Shown here: one piece after another, positions 39,768 through 49,341 of the stretch
Numbering within the stretch: position 1 is the stretch's first letter
Layout of the letters: each line of letters starts with the position of its first letter
Assembly (NCBI RefSeq): GCF_037414475.1
Contig: NZ_CP147913.1
Span: forward strand, 4,588,001-4,652,000
Length of the DNA: 64,000 bases
Source of the DNA: Myxococcus stipitatus
Lineage (GTDB): Bacteria; Myxococcota; Myxococcia; Myxococcales; Myxococcaceae
Direction: 5' to 3'
Notes under the pieces: model-generated
The model's input: the letters and a program-made list of their open reading frames with translations, nothing else
Told to the model about the DNA's origin: nothing
The model's database searches: none
Position numbers and translations under genes: made by a program

Positions 39768-40304
39768 ATGTCCGTGGATAAAGCGTTTCGGGACATGATC
39801 CGTAACGAAATCGAGGTCCAGCTCAAGCCGCTGCGCGATGTGGTCTCCCGCCTGGAGTCCGGCACCGCGGACCTGGATGCGCTGCGCAACGTGGCCGAGC
39901 GGCTGGCGCCCCTGGCCGAGGTCGTGGGGCCCCTGTTCGGCGCCCAGGCTCCTGCCGCGAAGGCGGGCCGCAAGGCGGTGGGCCGTCCCCCCGCGGCGGC
40001 GCGTGGTGCGATGAGCGCCCCCGCGGCGGCTCCCGTGGGTGGCAAGCGCCGGGGCCGCAAGCCCGCGGTGGCCACGGCGGATGGCTCGCGCGTGTGCGCC
40101 ATCATCGGCTGCGGCAAGCCCAGCCGGACCAAGGGTTACTGCGCCGCGCACTACCAGAAGCTGCGGATGCTGGAGAAGACCAACCGCCGTCCGTCCGCGT
40201 GGGTTGACTACGCGCCCGCTGACAGCGTGGATGACATCAAGCTTCCGCGTGGCCGCGCCGCGTCGAAGGCCCTGGCAGCCGCAGCGCAAGCCGCGAACGG
40301 TTAA
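39768..40304 (+). CDS. probable DNA-binding protein with AT-hook-like and zinc-finger-like motifs
   Basis: A 178-residue protein in three parts. Residues 1-70 form a helical, coiled-coil-like region (MIRNEIEVQLKPLRDVVSRLESG). Residues 70-105 are Ala/Pro/Lys/Arg-rich with GGKRRGRKPAVA, close to an AT-hook (RGRK/RP). Then VCAIIGCGKPSRTKGYCAAHYQKLRML gives a C-x4-C...C-x2-H arrangement resembling the zinc knuckle of HNH and phage-type proteins. The end is basic and Ala-rich. It is probably a nucleoid-associated or regulatory DNA-binding protein. Strong promoter elements and codon bias suggest high expression. No characterised family is recognised. Confidence 0.6.
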   Translation: MSVDKAFRDMIRNEIEVQLKPLRDVVSRLESGTADLDALRNVAERLAPLAEVVGPLFGAQAPAAKAGRKAVGRPPAAARGAMSAPAAAPVGGKRRGRKPAVATADGSRVCAIIGCGKPSRTKGYCAAHYQKLRMLEKTNRRPSAWVDYAPADSVDDIKLPRGRAASKALAAAAQAANG

Positions 40305-40437
40305 TCAGCGGCACGCTGCCCCGGCCCGGGCAGAGAGTGACCGCGACTTCCGTCAACCCCACACTCCTCTGTCTGGAGAGGGTTCGGGAGAAAGCCCGTA
40401 CGGGAAGTCTTGCCCGCGGGGGCTCGCAGGGGCATGA

Positions 40438-41322
40438 ATGCCCGGGCCCATGAAGACTCGAGATTTGGAGCCTGGAATCATCACCGACCTGGCCGGACGG
40501 ACCACGTACGGTGAATACCTACAGCTCGACCGGCTGTTGACGGCGCAGGTTCCGCGCTCGCAGCCCCCGCATCACGACGAGCTGCTCTTCATCATCCAGC
40601 ATCAGACGAGCGAACTGTGGATGAAGCTTCTCATCCACGAGCTGAGCGCGTGTATCCGCTATGTCCAGGCGGACCGGCTGGAGCCCTCCTTCAAGATTTT
40701 CGCTCGGGTGGCGCACATCCAGCGCATGCTCTTCGAGCAGTGGAGTGTCCTGGAGACGCTCACGCCCAATGAATACCTGGAGTTCCGTGACGCGCTGGGG
40801 CCCGCGTCTGGCTTCCAGAGCTGGCAGTACCGGGCGCTGGAGTTCCTGTTGGGCAACAAGGATGTGAATGCCCTGGGTCCCTTCCGCCACCAGCCGGAAG
40901 TCCATGGAGAGCTGGAGCGGCTGCTCCAGTCGCCCAGCCTCTATGACGAGTTCCTGCGCTACCTGGCGAGGAAGGGTCATGCCATTCCGGAGGACCACGC
41001 CCGGCGGGACTGGCGTCAGCCCTATGAGAAGAGCCCCGCGGTGATGGAGGTCTTCCGGCGCATCTATGAGGACATCGACGCGCATTGGGATGCCTATGAG
41101 ATGTGCGAGAAGCTGGTGGATACCGAGGAGCGCTTCCAGCTCTGGCGCTACCGCCACATGATGACGGTGATGCGCATCATCGGCTTCAAGCAGGGCACCG
41201 GTGGCTCCTCCGGCGTGGCCTTCCTCCGCAAGGCGTTGGATTTGCGATTCTTCCCGGAGTTGTGGGATGTGCGTACGGAGCTGACGCCACCGGGCGCCCG
41301 GGCTTCCAAACCCTCAACTTGA
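40438..41322 (+). CDS. kynA: tryptophan 2,3-dioxygenase
   Basis: A 294-residue heme dioxygenase, normal in length for bacterial KynA. Motifs: [14 protein letters not shown] (here RTTYGEYL), [25 protein letters not shown] with the substrate-side His, [18 protein letters not shown] (here [13 protein letters not shown]), [17 protein letters not shown], and [32 protein letters not shown] (quoted in parts), which holds the proximal heme His and the GTGGSSG loop. It opens the indole ring of L-tryptophan to N-formylkynurenine, the first step of the kynurenine pathway. ATG 40438 has an AGGGG site; ATG 40450 would remove MPGP. No other kynurenine gene is adjacent. Confidence 0.95.
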   Translation: MPGPMKTRDLEPGIITDLAGRTTYGEYLQLDRLLTAQVPRSQPPHHDELLFIIQHQTSELWMKLLIHELSACIRYVQADRLEPSFKIFARVAHIQRMLFEQWSVLETLTPNEYLEFRDALGPASGFQSWQYRALEFLLGNKDVNALGPFRHQPEVHGELERLLQSPSLYDEFLRYLARKGHAIPEDHARRDWRQPYEKSPAVMEVFRRIYEDIDAHWDAYEMCEKLVDTEERFQLWRYRHMMTVMRIIGFKQGTGGSSGVAFLRKALDLRFFPELWDVRTELTPPGARASKPST

Positions 41323-41500
41323 GCAGTGGATTCGGGCATGGCAGGCGTTGCGCGCCTGTCTTGACGTTCCGGTGGGATGAGAGGGATGGCGGGGCTGGGG
41401 TGGGTGAGACGCGTCACGTGTGAAACATCGACAATGTGACGGAGGTGGGGGTGGGGTGGGTGTGGGCGGGGGGAGGGGGTCGGGCTAGGCTGGGTGGACC

Positions 41501-42622
41501 ATGTCCGCCGCGGCCCCCCTGCTCTTCGAGAAGGCGCACATCCTCTGTTACCGGACGTTCGACATCGCCGATGAAATCAACCTCGAGCGGGCGCGCAAGG
41601 CCGTGTCGGAGGACACCCGGCGCCTCAAGCTGTCGCGGGAGAACAGTCAGTACATCCAGCTCCCCAATCCGCCGTTGGCGTATGAGCTGGGCCGGCGGCC
41701 GCTCGCGCTGAAGGGGGGGCCTGTCACGGTGGATGCCACCGCGCGCCTGTTTGACCATGGCGCCGCGTCCATCATCCTGCGGGTTCCGGTGCTCCCGGGC
41801 ACGTCATTGGAGGAGCTCACCCTGGTCGCGGACGAGCTCTATGACAGCCAGGCGTTGGAGGACCTGTCGCTGGAGCTGGTGGAGGGCGTGCGGCGCACCA
41901 TCGCTCAGGCGGTGCAGGAGCCGCACCTGTGGGACCAGAACGAGAGCTACACGGTCATCTTCGCGGAGAGCATCCGGGGCAACCCTTCGGCGGAGGCGCT
42001 GCTCGCCGAGGCGGACCTGGCGCGGCTCTTGTTGGGGGAGCACGGGCAGACGCCGCTGTCGCGAAGGGAGAGCGAGGCCGTCACGCAGGTGCGCTTCAGC
42101 TACACCGTCAATGACCTGGTCGTCATCGACTGGAACAGCGCGTTCGTCTACGAGCCGTCGGGCTCCGGGGACATCCCGGACCTGCTCGAAATCGCCAACG
42201 CGCAGCTGTTGGAGTTCCGCTACTACGACGAGCGGTTGGACACGCACATCGCGCGCATCCACGACGAGGTGCAGGCCAAGCGGCATGGGTGGACGCGGCT
42301 GTTCCGCAGCCCCTACCGCACGCTGACGCGGCAGACGCTCACCACGCTGGTGGACCTCAACGAGTTCATCGAGCGGGTGGACAACAGCCTGAAAATCATT
42401 GGCGACTTCTACCTGGCCAAGGTCTACGAGGGCGCGGTGAAGCGCATGCGCATCTCCGCGTGGCAGGGCTCCGTCACGCGCAAGCAGCAGTTGCTGGCGC
42501 AGACGTACGGACTGCTCAAGGGCGACGTGGACATCGACCGCTCCCACACGCTGGAGGCGGTCATCGTGCTGCTCATCGTCCTGGAGATCTTCTTCGCGTT
42601 CTTCAATGTGTTGGCTCACTGA
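41501..42622 (+). CDS. RMD1/DUF155 (YagE) family membrane protein
   Basis: A 373-residue protein of the RMD1/DUF155 family, related to yeast mitochondrial Rmd1/Rmd8. The beta-rich N-terminal half contains GAASIILRVPVLPGTSLEEL. The helical second half contains NAQLLEFRYYDERLDTHIARIHDEV and LVDLNEFIERVDNSLKIIGDFYLAKVYEGA, and the single C-terminal TM segment is AVIVLLIVLEIFFAFFNV, the family hallmark. The role is unknown in bacteria. A second family trait, the acidic-aromatic pair just before the TM, is present. It stands alone; a terminator hairpin follows. Confidence 0.8.
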   Translation: MSAAAPLLFEKAHILCYRTFDIADEINLERARKAVSEDTRRLKLSRENSQYIQLPNPPLAYELGRRPLALKGGPVTVDATARLFDHGAASIILRVPVLPGTSLEELTLVADELYDSQALEDLSLELVEGVRRTIAQAVQEPHLWDQNESYTVIFAESIRGNPSAEALLAEADLARLLLGEHGQTPLSRRESEAVTQVRFSYTVNDLVVIDWNSAFVYEPSGSGDIPDLLEIANAQLLEFRYYDERLDTHIARIHDEVQAKRHGWTRLFRSPYRTLTRQTLTTLVDLNEFIERVDNSLKIIGDFYLAKVYEGAVKRMRISAWQGSVTRKQQLLAQTYGLLKGDVDIDRSHTLEAVIVLLIVLEIFFAFFNVLAH

Positions 42623-42637
42623 AAGCCGCGCGGCCTT

Positions 42638-42655
42638 GTACCTGAGGACAGGTAC
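42638..42655 (+). terminator. hairpin after the RMD1 gene
   Basis: Seven-bp perfect arms GTACCTG and CAGGTAC with loop AGGA, 15 bases beyond the stop codon, followed by CTTCGGGTTT. A weak U-tract makes it a modest terminator. Confidence 0.5.
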
Positions 42656-42736
42656 CTTCGGGTTTCGCGGGTCCACTGGACATGGGACACTCGGGGCCTG
42701 GCGGTAGGGCCTACGGGGCCGGGGGGACGTGTGGGC

Positions 42737-45562
42737 ATGAAGGTGCCCGAGAGCAACCTGGCGGCCGCGGCGGACCGCATGGCGCGGACCCTCGAGCGGC
42801 TGGCCATGGCGCCGTCCGTGCGGGCGGTGCTGGAGGCGCTGCTTCGCGAGGCGGCGTCGGCCCTCGGTGCGTCCGGAGCCTTCTTGTGTTGGCGAGAGGA
42901 CGAAAGTGCCCCGCGAGTGCTCGCGACGCCCGGTCTGCCGGATGACGCCACCCGCGCGTGTGGCGAGCGCCTGCTGGAAGGAGCCCGGGACATCGATGGG
43001 GCGCTCCTGCCGTACGTGACGGTGGACCTGGAGCGCGACGTGCTCCTGGGAGAGGCGCGGGCGCGGCTGGGGGCGGTCTCATTGGTGTCGCTGCCGCTCA
43101 CCTCCTCCGTGGGGGAAGGCGTCGTTGGCGTGTTGTGTGGCCTCCAGCGCGAGGGCTGGGCGCCGCAGGAGGAGGCGCTCCAGCGCTTCGGGTTGCAGGC
43201 GCGGCTGGCGGGGCTGGTGCTGGAGCGCGAGCAGGCGATGGACCGGGCGCGCGCGGAGGTGGGGCGGGCGGAGGTGTCCCGGTTGGGGCGCTTCCAGGCG
43301 GTGACGGAGGCGTTCGGCCAGACGCTCACGCGCGAGGAGGTGGCCCAGGTGGTGTTGGACTTGGGCCTTCCCGCGGTGGGGGCGGCGGCGGGCATGGTGC
43401 ATCTGACGGCGGAAGGGGGCTCGGGGTCGGAGCGCTTCGCCTCGGTGGGCCTGACGGAGGGCGTGCTGGAGCCGTTGCGGGCCTTGTCCCGTGGGGGACA
43501 GGGGGGCGCGGCGCCGGTGTGGCTGGAGACGCGCGAGGCGGTGCGGGTGCGCTCGGCGAGGCTTTCGGACGCGATGGTGGAGGGGCCGCTGCGGGCGCTG
43601 GCGCTGCTTCCGCTGTTCGTGGAGGGGCGGGCGTTCGGCACGCTGGCGTTCGGCTTCGCTCGGGAGACGGGCTTCTCCGCGCTGGAGCGGGCGTCCATCA
43701 TCGGACTGTCGCGGCAGTGTGGGCAGGCGCTGGAGCGCGCGCGGCTCTACGAGCGGGAGCACACCGCGCGGGTGGAGGCCGAGGCGTTGGGCGCGAGGCT
43801 GAGCCTGCTGGCGGACGCGAGCGCGCTCGTGTCCGGCTCGCTGGGGTGGGAGGAGACGGTGTCCGGCGTGGCTCGGCTGGCGCTGGGGCACTTCGCGGAC
43901 GGGTGCGCGGTGGACTCGTACGAGGACGGGGTGGTGCGGCGGCTGGCGGTGCTGCACGCGGACCCGGAGAAGGCGGAGCGGGTGTTGGAGTTGACCAGCT
44001 TCCCGGCGGAGGCGGGGGCGTCCTCGCCGCTGACACGGGTGCTGGCCAGCGGTCAGCCTCGCATGGAGAAGCGCCGCACGCGGATGACGCCCGGCGAGGG
44101 GGGCGTGTTGCCGGTGTGGGGGGACAGCACGCTCATCATCACCCCGCTGGTGGCGCGGCAGCGTACGCTGGGGGCGCTCACCTTCGTGCGCGACGCGGAG
44201 CGCCCGCCCTTCGGCGTGGAGGACCTGTCGCTGGCGGAGGAGTTGGCGCGGCGCGCGGCGCTGGCCATGGACAACGCGCGGCTGTTCCGCGCGGCGCGCG
44301 CCGCGGAGGAGGAGAGCCGCCGCAGCGCCGCGCGGTTGCATGTGCTGGTGCAGGTCAGCCAGCTCATCGCCGAGGCGGGGTTGGACCTGCCCACGGTGCT
44401 GGACGTGCTGGCGCGCAAGGTGTCCGAGGCGCTGGGGGGCGGGTGTGTGTTGCAGCTGCTCGCCGAGGACCGGGAGCAGTTGGAGCTGGTGGCGGCGCAC
44501 CATCCGGACCCGGCGGCGCGTGGGGTGTTGGAGTCGTCGCTGCGGATGAATCCGGCGCGGGTGGGGGAAGGTCTGTCGGGCCGGGTGGTGGCGACGGGGC
44601 AGACGCTCTTCGTGCCCCGGCTGAGCGCGGAGGAGCTGCTGGGCGACAGGTCACCGGAGGGGATTACGTTCCTGGAGCACTACGGGCCCCAGAGCCTCAT
44701 CATCGTCCCCTTGGGCGCGCGGGGGCGGGTGCTGGGCACGCTGGGGGTCATCCGCGAGGCGCGCGGACGTGAGTACACCGCGGAGGAGCGCGCGCTCTTG
44801 GAGAGCCTGGCGGCGCGGGCGGCGCTGGCCATCGAGGATGCGCGGCTGTATGGCGCGGCCACCCAGGCGGTGAAGGCTCGCGACGAGCTGTTGTCCGTCG
44901 CGGGCCATGAGCTCAAGTCGCCGCTCAACGCGCTCCAGCTCCAGATTCACCTCCTGGCGCGCATGGCGAAGGACGCGATGGCGGCCAGTGGCCTGGCCGA
45001 GCGCGCGGAGAAGGCAGCGCGCGCGGGACAGCGCCTGGGGCTGCTCATCGACGACCTGCTGGACGTGTCCCGCATCAGCGCGGGGCGGCTGAGCCTCAAC
45101 CGGGAGGACGTGGACCTGGCCTCGCTCACCCGGGAGCTGGTGTCGCGCATGTCCGAGGAGCTGGTGCGCGCGGGCAGCGAGGTGCGGCTGTTGGCGGACG
45201 CAGAGGTCGTCGGCCGGTGGGACCGGCTGCGGCTGGAGCAGGTGCTGGTGAACCTGCTGTCCAACGCGGCGAAGTATGGCGCGGGCCGCCCGGTGACGGT
45301 GCAGGTGGAGCCGCGCGAGGCCGGGGCGGCGCTGCTGGTGCGCGACCAGGGCATCGGCGTGGCGCTGGAGGACCAGGAGCGCATCTTCGAGCGCTTCGAG
45401 CGCTCCGAGTCCGCGCAGCACTTCAAGGGCCTGGGCCTGGGCCTCTGGATTACCAAGCGCATCGTCGAGGCCCACGGCGGAAGCATCCGCGTGGAGAGCC
45501 AGCCCGGCAAAGGCTCCACCTTCACCGTGGAGCTGCCGCTGTCCGGAGTCCCTCAGGCCTGA
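42737..45562 (+). CDS. cytoplasmic sensor histidine kinase with four GAF domains
   Basis: A 941-residue soluble kinase. Four GAF-type sensor domains lie in tandem: about 20-165 ([16 protein letters not shown]), 190-345 ([15 protein letters not shown]), 365-515 ([18 protein letters not shown]) and 535-705 ([21 protein letters not shown]). The kinase core follows: His724 in [19 protein letters not shown] box [16 protein letters not shown]1 [22 protein letters not shown]2 [20 protein letters not shown]. No receiver or membrane part is present, so the partner regulator is elsewhere. GTG 42731 is an alternative start. GAF stacks usually bind cyclic nucleotides, heme or small ligands; the adenylate cyclase gene just downstream makes cyclic nucleotide sensing an obvious idea, but it is untested. 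Confidence 0.9.
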   Translation: MKVPESNLAAAADRMARTLERLAMAPSVRAVLEALLREAASALGASGAFLCWREDESAPRVLATPGLPDDATRACGERLLEGARDIDGALLPYVTVDLERDVLLGEARARLGAVSLVSLPLTSSVGEGVVGVLCGLQREGWAPQEEALQRFGLQARLAGLVLEREQAMDRARAEVGRAEVSRLGRFQAVTEAFGQTLTREEVAQVVLDLGLPAVGAAAGMVHLTAEGGSGSERFASVGLTEGVLEPLRALSRGGQGGAAPVWLETREAVRVRSARLSDAMVEGPLRALALLPLFVEGRAFGTLAFGFARETGFSALERASIIGLSRQCGQALERARLYEREHTARVEAEALGARLSLLADASALVSGSLGWEETVSGVARLALGHFADGCAVDSYEDGVVRRLAVLHADPEKAERVLELTSFPAEAGASSPLTRVLASGQPRMEKRRTRMTPGEGGVLPVWGDSTLIITPLVARQRTLGALTFVRDAERPPFGVEDLSLAEELARRAALAMDNARLFRAARAAEEESRRSAARLHVLVQVSQLIAEAGLDLPTVLDVLARKVSEALGGGCVLQLLAEDREQLELVAAHHPDPAARGVLESSLRMNPARVGEGLSGRVVATGQTLFVPRLSAEELLGDRSPEGITFLEHYGPQSLIIVPLGARGRVLGTLGVIREARGREYTAEERALLESLAARAALAIEDARLYGAATQAVKARDELLSVAGHELKSPLNALQLQIHLLARMAKDAMAASGLAERAEKAARAGQRLGLLIDDLLDVSRISAGRLSLNREDVDLASLTRELVSRMSEELVRAGSEVRLLADAEVVGRWDRLRLEQVLVNLLSNAAKYGAGRPVTVQVEPREAGAALLVRDQGIGVALEDQERIFERFERSESAQHFKGLGLGLWITKRIVEAHGGSIRVESQPGKGSTFTVELPLSGVPQA

Positions 45563-45753
45563 GGCGCACCGGACGCTGGCGGGGCGCTTCGCGGGGCCAG
45601 ACGCACTCCCTCGGGATTGCTCGGCTTGCGGGGATTGCGCGAGGACTTCGTGGCTTGGGGTGTTGTCGGAGGGCCCGGAGTCCTCCCGGAGCGCGGGGAG
45701 GTGGGATACGCTGGCGTGCGTCCAAGGCCGTTCCGGACGCCGAGGCCGCCTAC

Positions 45754-47214
45754 ATGAGCGCATCCAGCCCCCTCTTCGGTGACCTTCTGCTCAAGCTGGG
45801 CCTGGTCACGCCCTCGCAGGTGCAGGAGGCGCTGGCGCTGCAGGCGCTGACGGGCCAGCGGGTGGGGGAGGCCCTCATCTCGCTGGGGTACGTCACGCGG
45901 GAGCAGATTCAGGACGCGCTCGGGGAGGCGTTGGGGCTGCATCAGGACAAGGGCCCCACCCAGCCCGCGTTGGGGGAGCTGCTGGTGGGGCTCAAGTACG
46001 TGACGCTCGCGCAGCTCGACGAGGCCCTGGCGCGTCAGCGTCGCGACGGCCGCCGGCTGGGTGAAATCCTCGTGGAGCTGGGGCACTGCACGTACAAGCA
46101 GATCTACGAGGCGCTGGGGTTGCAGAACCGCATCGCCGGGCGGCAGGAGAACCCGCGTCCCTTCATCGACGGCCGCCGCCGCGTCGTGGTGGTGGACGAC
46201 AGCCCGCTGGCGTGCGCCTTCGTGCAGGAGGGCCTGGTGGGCCTGGGCTACGAGGTGCTGTGCTTCCAGGACCCGTTCGAGGCGCTGGAGGGCATGAGCC
46301 GGCTCCAGCCCGCCATCGTCCTCAGTGATTTGGAGATGCCGGGCCTGGACGGCGTGGAGCTGTGCCGCAGGCTGAAGGAGGGCCCCACGCGGGGGCTGCC
46401 GGTCATCATCCTCACGGCGAATGACCGCGAGGCGGAGCGCGTGCGGGGCCTGCGCGCCGGGGCCGACGACTACGTCAACAAGTCCGCGTCGATGGATGAG
46501 CTGGCCGCGCGCATCGAGAGCGTGGTGCGGCGCACGGGCGAGACGGAGCGGATGCGCAAGCTGTTCGCGCGCTACACGTCCGCGGCGGTGGTGGACGAAA
46601 TCCTCAAGAGCGCGGACGCGGTGGTGCTCACCGGCGAGAAGCGCGAGGTGACGCTGCTGTTCGCGGACATCCGCAACTTCACGGGGCTGGCGGAGAGCCT
46701 GCCTCCCGAGCAGGTCGTCGGGGTGCTCAACCAGGTGCTGGGCCGGCTGTCGGACGCGGTGCTCACGTGCGGCGGCACGCTGGACAAGTTCCTGGGGGAC
46801 GGGCTGATGGCGGTGTTCGGCGCGCCGGTGGCCCGTTCGGACGACGCGCTGCGCGCGCTGCAGTGCGCGAAGATGATGATGAACGCGATGACGGACCTGC
46901 GCGTGGAGGCGGAGGCGGAGTGGGCCGCCAACGGACGCGAGGGCCACCCGCTGGTGCTGGAATTGGGGGTGGGCATCAACTCGGGCGTGGTGGTCGCGGG
47001 CAACATCGGCAGCACGATGCGCGCCGAGTACACGTGCATCGGCGACGCGGTGAACGTGGCCGCGCGGCTGTGTGCCCTGGCCGGGCCGGGGGAAATCCTC
47101 GTCGGCGAGCGCACCCGGGAGCTGGTGGACGCCAACGAGACGGCGTTCGAGGACCTGCCCCCCGTCCGGTTGAAGGGTAAGCAACAGCCCGTGCCGCTAT
47201 TCCGGGCGCTTTAG
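45754..47214 (+). CDS. MshEN-receiver-adenylate cyclase signalling protein
   Basis: A 486-residue protein with a rare domain order. The first 130 residues hold MshEN-like helical repeats ([76 protein letters not shown]), the fold that binds c-di-GMP in type II/IV secretion ATPases. A receiver domain follows ([20 protein letters not shown], acceptor Asp192 in [15 protein letters not shown], and [11 protein letters not shown] with the Lys). A class III cyclase ends the protein: [16 protein letters not shown] (metal Asp), [17 protein letters not shown] (Lys of ATP selectivity, second Asp) and [12 protein letters not shown] (Asn and Arg of the transition state). It probably makes cAMP under control of phosphorylation and possibly c-di-GMP. 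Confidence 0.9.
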   Translation: MSASSPLFGDLLLKLGLVTPSQVQEALALQALTGQRVGEALISLGYVTREQIQDALGEALGLHQDKGPTQPALGELLVGLKYVTLAQLDEALARQRRDGRRLGEILVELGHCTYKQIYEALGLQNRIAGRQENPRPFIDGRRRVVVVDDSPLACAFVQEGLVGLGYEVLCFQDPFEALEGMSRLQPAIVLSDLEMPGLDGVELCRRLKEGPTRGLPVIILTANDREAERVRGLRAGADDYVNKSASMDELAARIESVVRRTGETERMRKLFARYTSAAVVDEILKSADAVVLTGEKREVTLLFADIRNFTGLAESLPPEQVVGVLNQVLGRLSDAVLTCGGTLDKFLGDGLMAVFGAPVARSDDALRALQCAKMMMNAMTDLRVEAEAEWAANGREGHPLVLELGVGINSGVVVAGNIGSTMRAEYTCIGDAVNVAARLCALAGPGEILVGERTRELVDANETAFEDLPPVRLKGKQQPVPLFRAL

Positions 47215-47268
47215 GCTCGCGCGAAGTCTTCCGCCCCGGGGCCCGCCGCTGACGGTAGGGTGGGGCGC

Positions 47269-47685
47269 ATGACTTCGTCCCCGGAAGCCTCGCCGCCCCC
47301 CTCTCGCCGCTCGCCCATCTTGTGGGTGGGGCTGGTGTTCGCCCTCGCGCTGGTGTGCGCGGTGCTGGTGGGGGCGCTGACGCGCTCGCGGGCGGTGTAC
47401 TCGGACCGCATCCATCGCGACTTCGTGGTGCTGGAGGAGGCGCTGACGCGCTACCAGGCGGACGGCCACACGCTGCCCGAGGATGCGGACCTGGAAGTGC
47501 TCCTGGTGCCCAAGTACCTGTCCGTGTTGCCGCTGGACCCGTGGGGCCGGCCGTACCGCTACACCAGCAACGGGCAGCAGGTGTTCATCGCGACGTTGGG
47601 ACAGAGCGACGACCGGGGCGGGCACGACGAGGAGCAGGACCACACCAACCACGACGGGCATCCGGCGCCTCCCCCGGAGAAGTAG
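47269..47685 (+). CDS. membrane-anchored pseudopilin G-like protein
   Basis: A 138-residue protein. An N-terminal TM helix (PILWVGLVFALALVCAVLVGAL) is followed by a domain resembling the C-terminal part of type II secretion major pseudopilins (GspG): LEEALTRYQADGHTLPEDADLEVLLVPKYLSVLPLDPWGRPYRYTS (quoted in parts) and FIATLGQSDDRGGHDEEQDHTNHDG; the acidic-His tail could bind calcium as GspG does. The prepilin peptidase site (G-F-T-L/x-E) is not present, so it is not processed like a pilin. The start ATG 47269 is favoured. It may be a stand-alone membrane protein using a recycled pilin fold. Confidence 0.7.
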   Translation: MTSSPEASPPPSRRSPILWVGLVFALALVCAVLVGALTRSRAVYSDRIHRDFVVLEEALTRYQADGHTLPEDADLEVLLVPKYLSVLPLDPWGRPYRYTSNGQQVFIATLGQSDDRGGHDEEQDHTNHDGHPAPPPEK

Positions 47686-47839
47686 CCGTCCAGCAGGGCG
47701 GCCGGGCGCCTGGAGGCCGTTCGTCCGGTGGGCCCTGGGGCGTGCTGGCATGGAGGAGGGGCCCCCCGTCGGGTGATGGCGTGCGCATCTGTCCTGGTGG
47801 GAGTGGCGTCTGGCCACATCCCCCACGAGGAGGGCGGCC

Positions 47840-49186
47840 ATGGCCATTGTCTGTGCGAGCCCGGTGGGAGCGCGGGAGTCCCGGGAGGTGGAGGTCGCCG
47901 CGGCGCTGGCGGCCCGGCTGGGCGAGCCGCTGCTGCTGGTGAGCGTCATGGACGGCGAGCCCCTCTCCGACACCACGCGCATCGAGGCGCAGCGGGAGCT
48001 GGAGTCGCGGGCGTCCCGGTTGGAGTTGCCCCCCGGGCGCGTGGAGTGCCGGGTGCGCTCCGACATGGAGGTGGTGCTGGCGGAGGAGGAGTGCCGGCGC
48101 TCCCGGTGGATTGTCGCGGCGTCGGAGGGGTGGCGCACGTCGGCGTGGCGGCGGGCCTCGCTGCCGGAGCGGCTGGCGCGGCGAGGGTGTGGCCCGGTGC
48201 TGGTGGTGCGCCGCGCGGACGCGCTGGTGGACTGGATGCGCGGACGGCGGCGGCTCCTGGTGCTGGTGGGGGTGGACCCGTTGTCCCCCACGGCCGACGC
48301 GGCGGTGGTGTTCCTGCGCGAGCTGCGCCGGGTGGGGCCGTGCGACGTGCTGGCCACGTATGTGTTCTCTCCGCTGGAGGAGCGCGAGCGGCTGGGCATC
48401 CACACGCCGGTCCACGTCGACGTGCTGGAGCCCGGCGCGCGCGACATGGAGGCGCTGGACCCCGCGGTGGAGACGGTGCTGCTGCGCGAGGCGCGTGAGC
48501 AGGTGGGGGACCTGTTGGGCGAGGGCCGCGTGGAGGTGGTGCTGGAGCCGGGCTATGGAAGGCCCGCGGACCACCTGCTGCACGTGGCGCTCACGCGAGG
48601 CGCGGACCTGGTGGTGGTGGGCATGCGCTCGCAGGGGCCGGTGAAGCGGCTGTGGCATGGTTCGGTGTCGGCCGGGGTGCTGCGGCACGCGGAGCAGGCG
48701 GTGGTGTGTGTGCCGGACGTGTTGAATGAGCCTCGCCACGCGTTGCCTCCGCGCAGCGTGCTGGTGCCGGTGGACTTCTCCGACTCGAGCCTGCGAGCCA
48801 TCTCCCAGGCGCGCTCGCTGGTGGGGCCGGGCGGGCGGGTGCACCTGCTGCATGTGCACCGCAGGCGGCTGAGCGACACGGGGTTCCAGGACCACTACGG
48901 CGTCCTGCCCATGCCCACCCGGGAGCAGGAGGCGATGTTGCGGCGGCTGTGGGGGCTGGTGCCTCGGGATGAGAGCGCCCGGACGTTGCGGTGGAGCGTG
49001 GAGGGGGTCTCCGGAGAGGACATCGCGTTGGCCATCTGCCAGGCCACCGAGCGCGAGGGGGTGGACCTGGTGTGTGTGGGCACCCCGGGAGGCCCGTCGA
49101 GAGAGCCGGATGCGTTGCCTGGGGCGGTGACGAAGGAGCTGGTGGCGCGGTGCCGGCGGCCGGTGATGGTGGTCCCCGGGGCGTGA
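47840..49186 (+). CDS. universal stress protein with three Usp modules
   Basis: A 448-residue protein in which Usp-like folds occur three times: about 1-128 (MAIVCASPVGARESREVEVAAALAARLG to GPVLVVRRAD), 135-305 (RRRLLVLVGVDPLSPTADAAVVFLREL to RHAEQAVVCVPD) and 315-448 (RSVLVPVDFSDSSLRAISQARSL to CRRPVMVVPGA). The second carries DLVVVGMRSQGPVKRLWHGSVS, matching the G-2x-G-9x-G-S/T ATP motif; the first is degenerate, while the third has GTPGGPSREP in this place. Tandem Usp proteins sense ATP or act in stress survival. It is a single gene with a CRP-like or general stress promoter not visible. Start ATG follows GGAGGGC. Confidence 0.85.
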   Translation: MAIVCASPVGARESREVEVAAALAARLGEPLLLVSVMDGEPLSDTTRIEAQRELESRASRLELPPGRVECRVRSDMEVVLAEEECRRSRWIVAASEGWRTSAWRRASLPERLARRGCGPVLVVRRADALVDWMRGRRRLLVLVGVDPLSPTADAAVVFLRELRRVGPCDVLATYVFSPLEERERLGIHTPVHVDVLEPGARDMEALDPAVETVLLREAREQVGDLLGEGRVEVVLEPGYGRPADHLLHVALTRGADLVVVGMRSQGPVKRLWHGSVSAGVLRHAEQAVVCVPDVLNEPRHALPPRSVLVPVDFSDSSLRAISQARSLVGPGGRVHLLHVHRRRLSDTGFQDHYGVLPMPTREQEAMLRRLWGLVPRDESARTLRWSVEGVSGEDIALAICQATEREGVDLVCVGTPGGPSREPDALPGAVTKELVARCRRPVMVVPGA

Positions 49187-49235
49187 TGGATTTGGAACAC
49201 AGTGCACCTGGGTGCACATGAAAAGACATTCAGCT

Positions 49236-49289
49236 GGGTCTCTTCGGTCCCCACCTGGTGGGGCACCCGGCCCGTTGAACGGGAGACCC
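49236..49289 (+). ncRNA. three-way structured element downstream of the Usp gene
   Basis: An outer 7-bp stem (GGGTCTC, 49236-49242, with GAGACCC, 49283-49289) encloses two perfect small hairpins: CCCCAC/GTGGGG around 49249-49263, and CCCGTT/AACGGG at 49271-49283. The last base of the second hairpin is also the first of the outer strand, so one pair competes. It lies 50 bases after the Usp stop and 53 bases before the next gene. A transcription terminator or a 5' leader element are both possible. Confidence 0.35.
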
Positions 49290-49341
49290 GGTGGGGCGTT
49301 AGAATCCGGGCACCACGCATCAGATAGCAGGGGGTCTGCCG

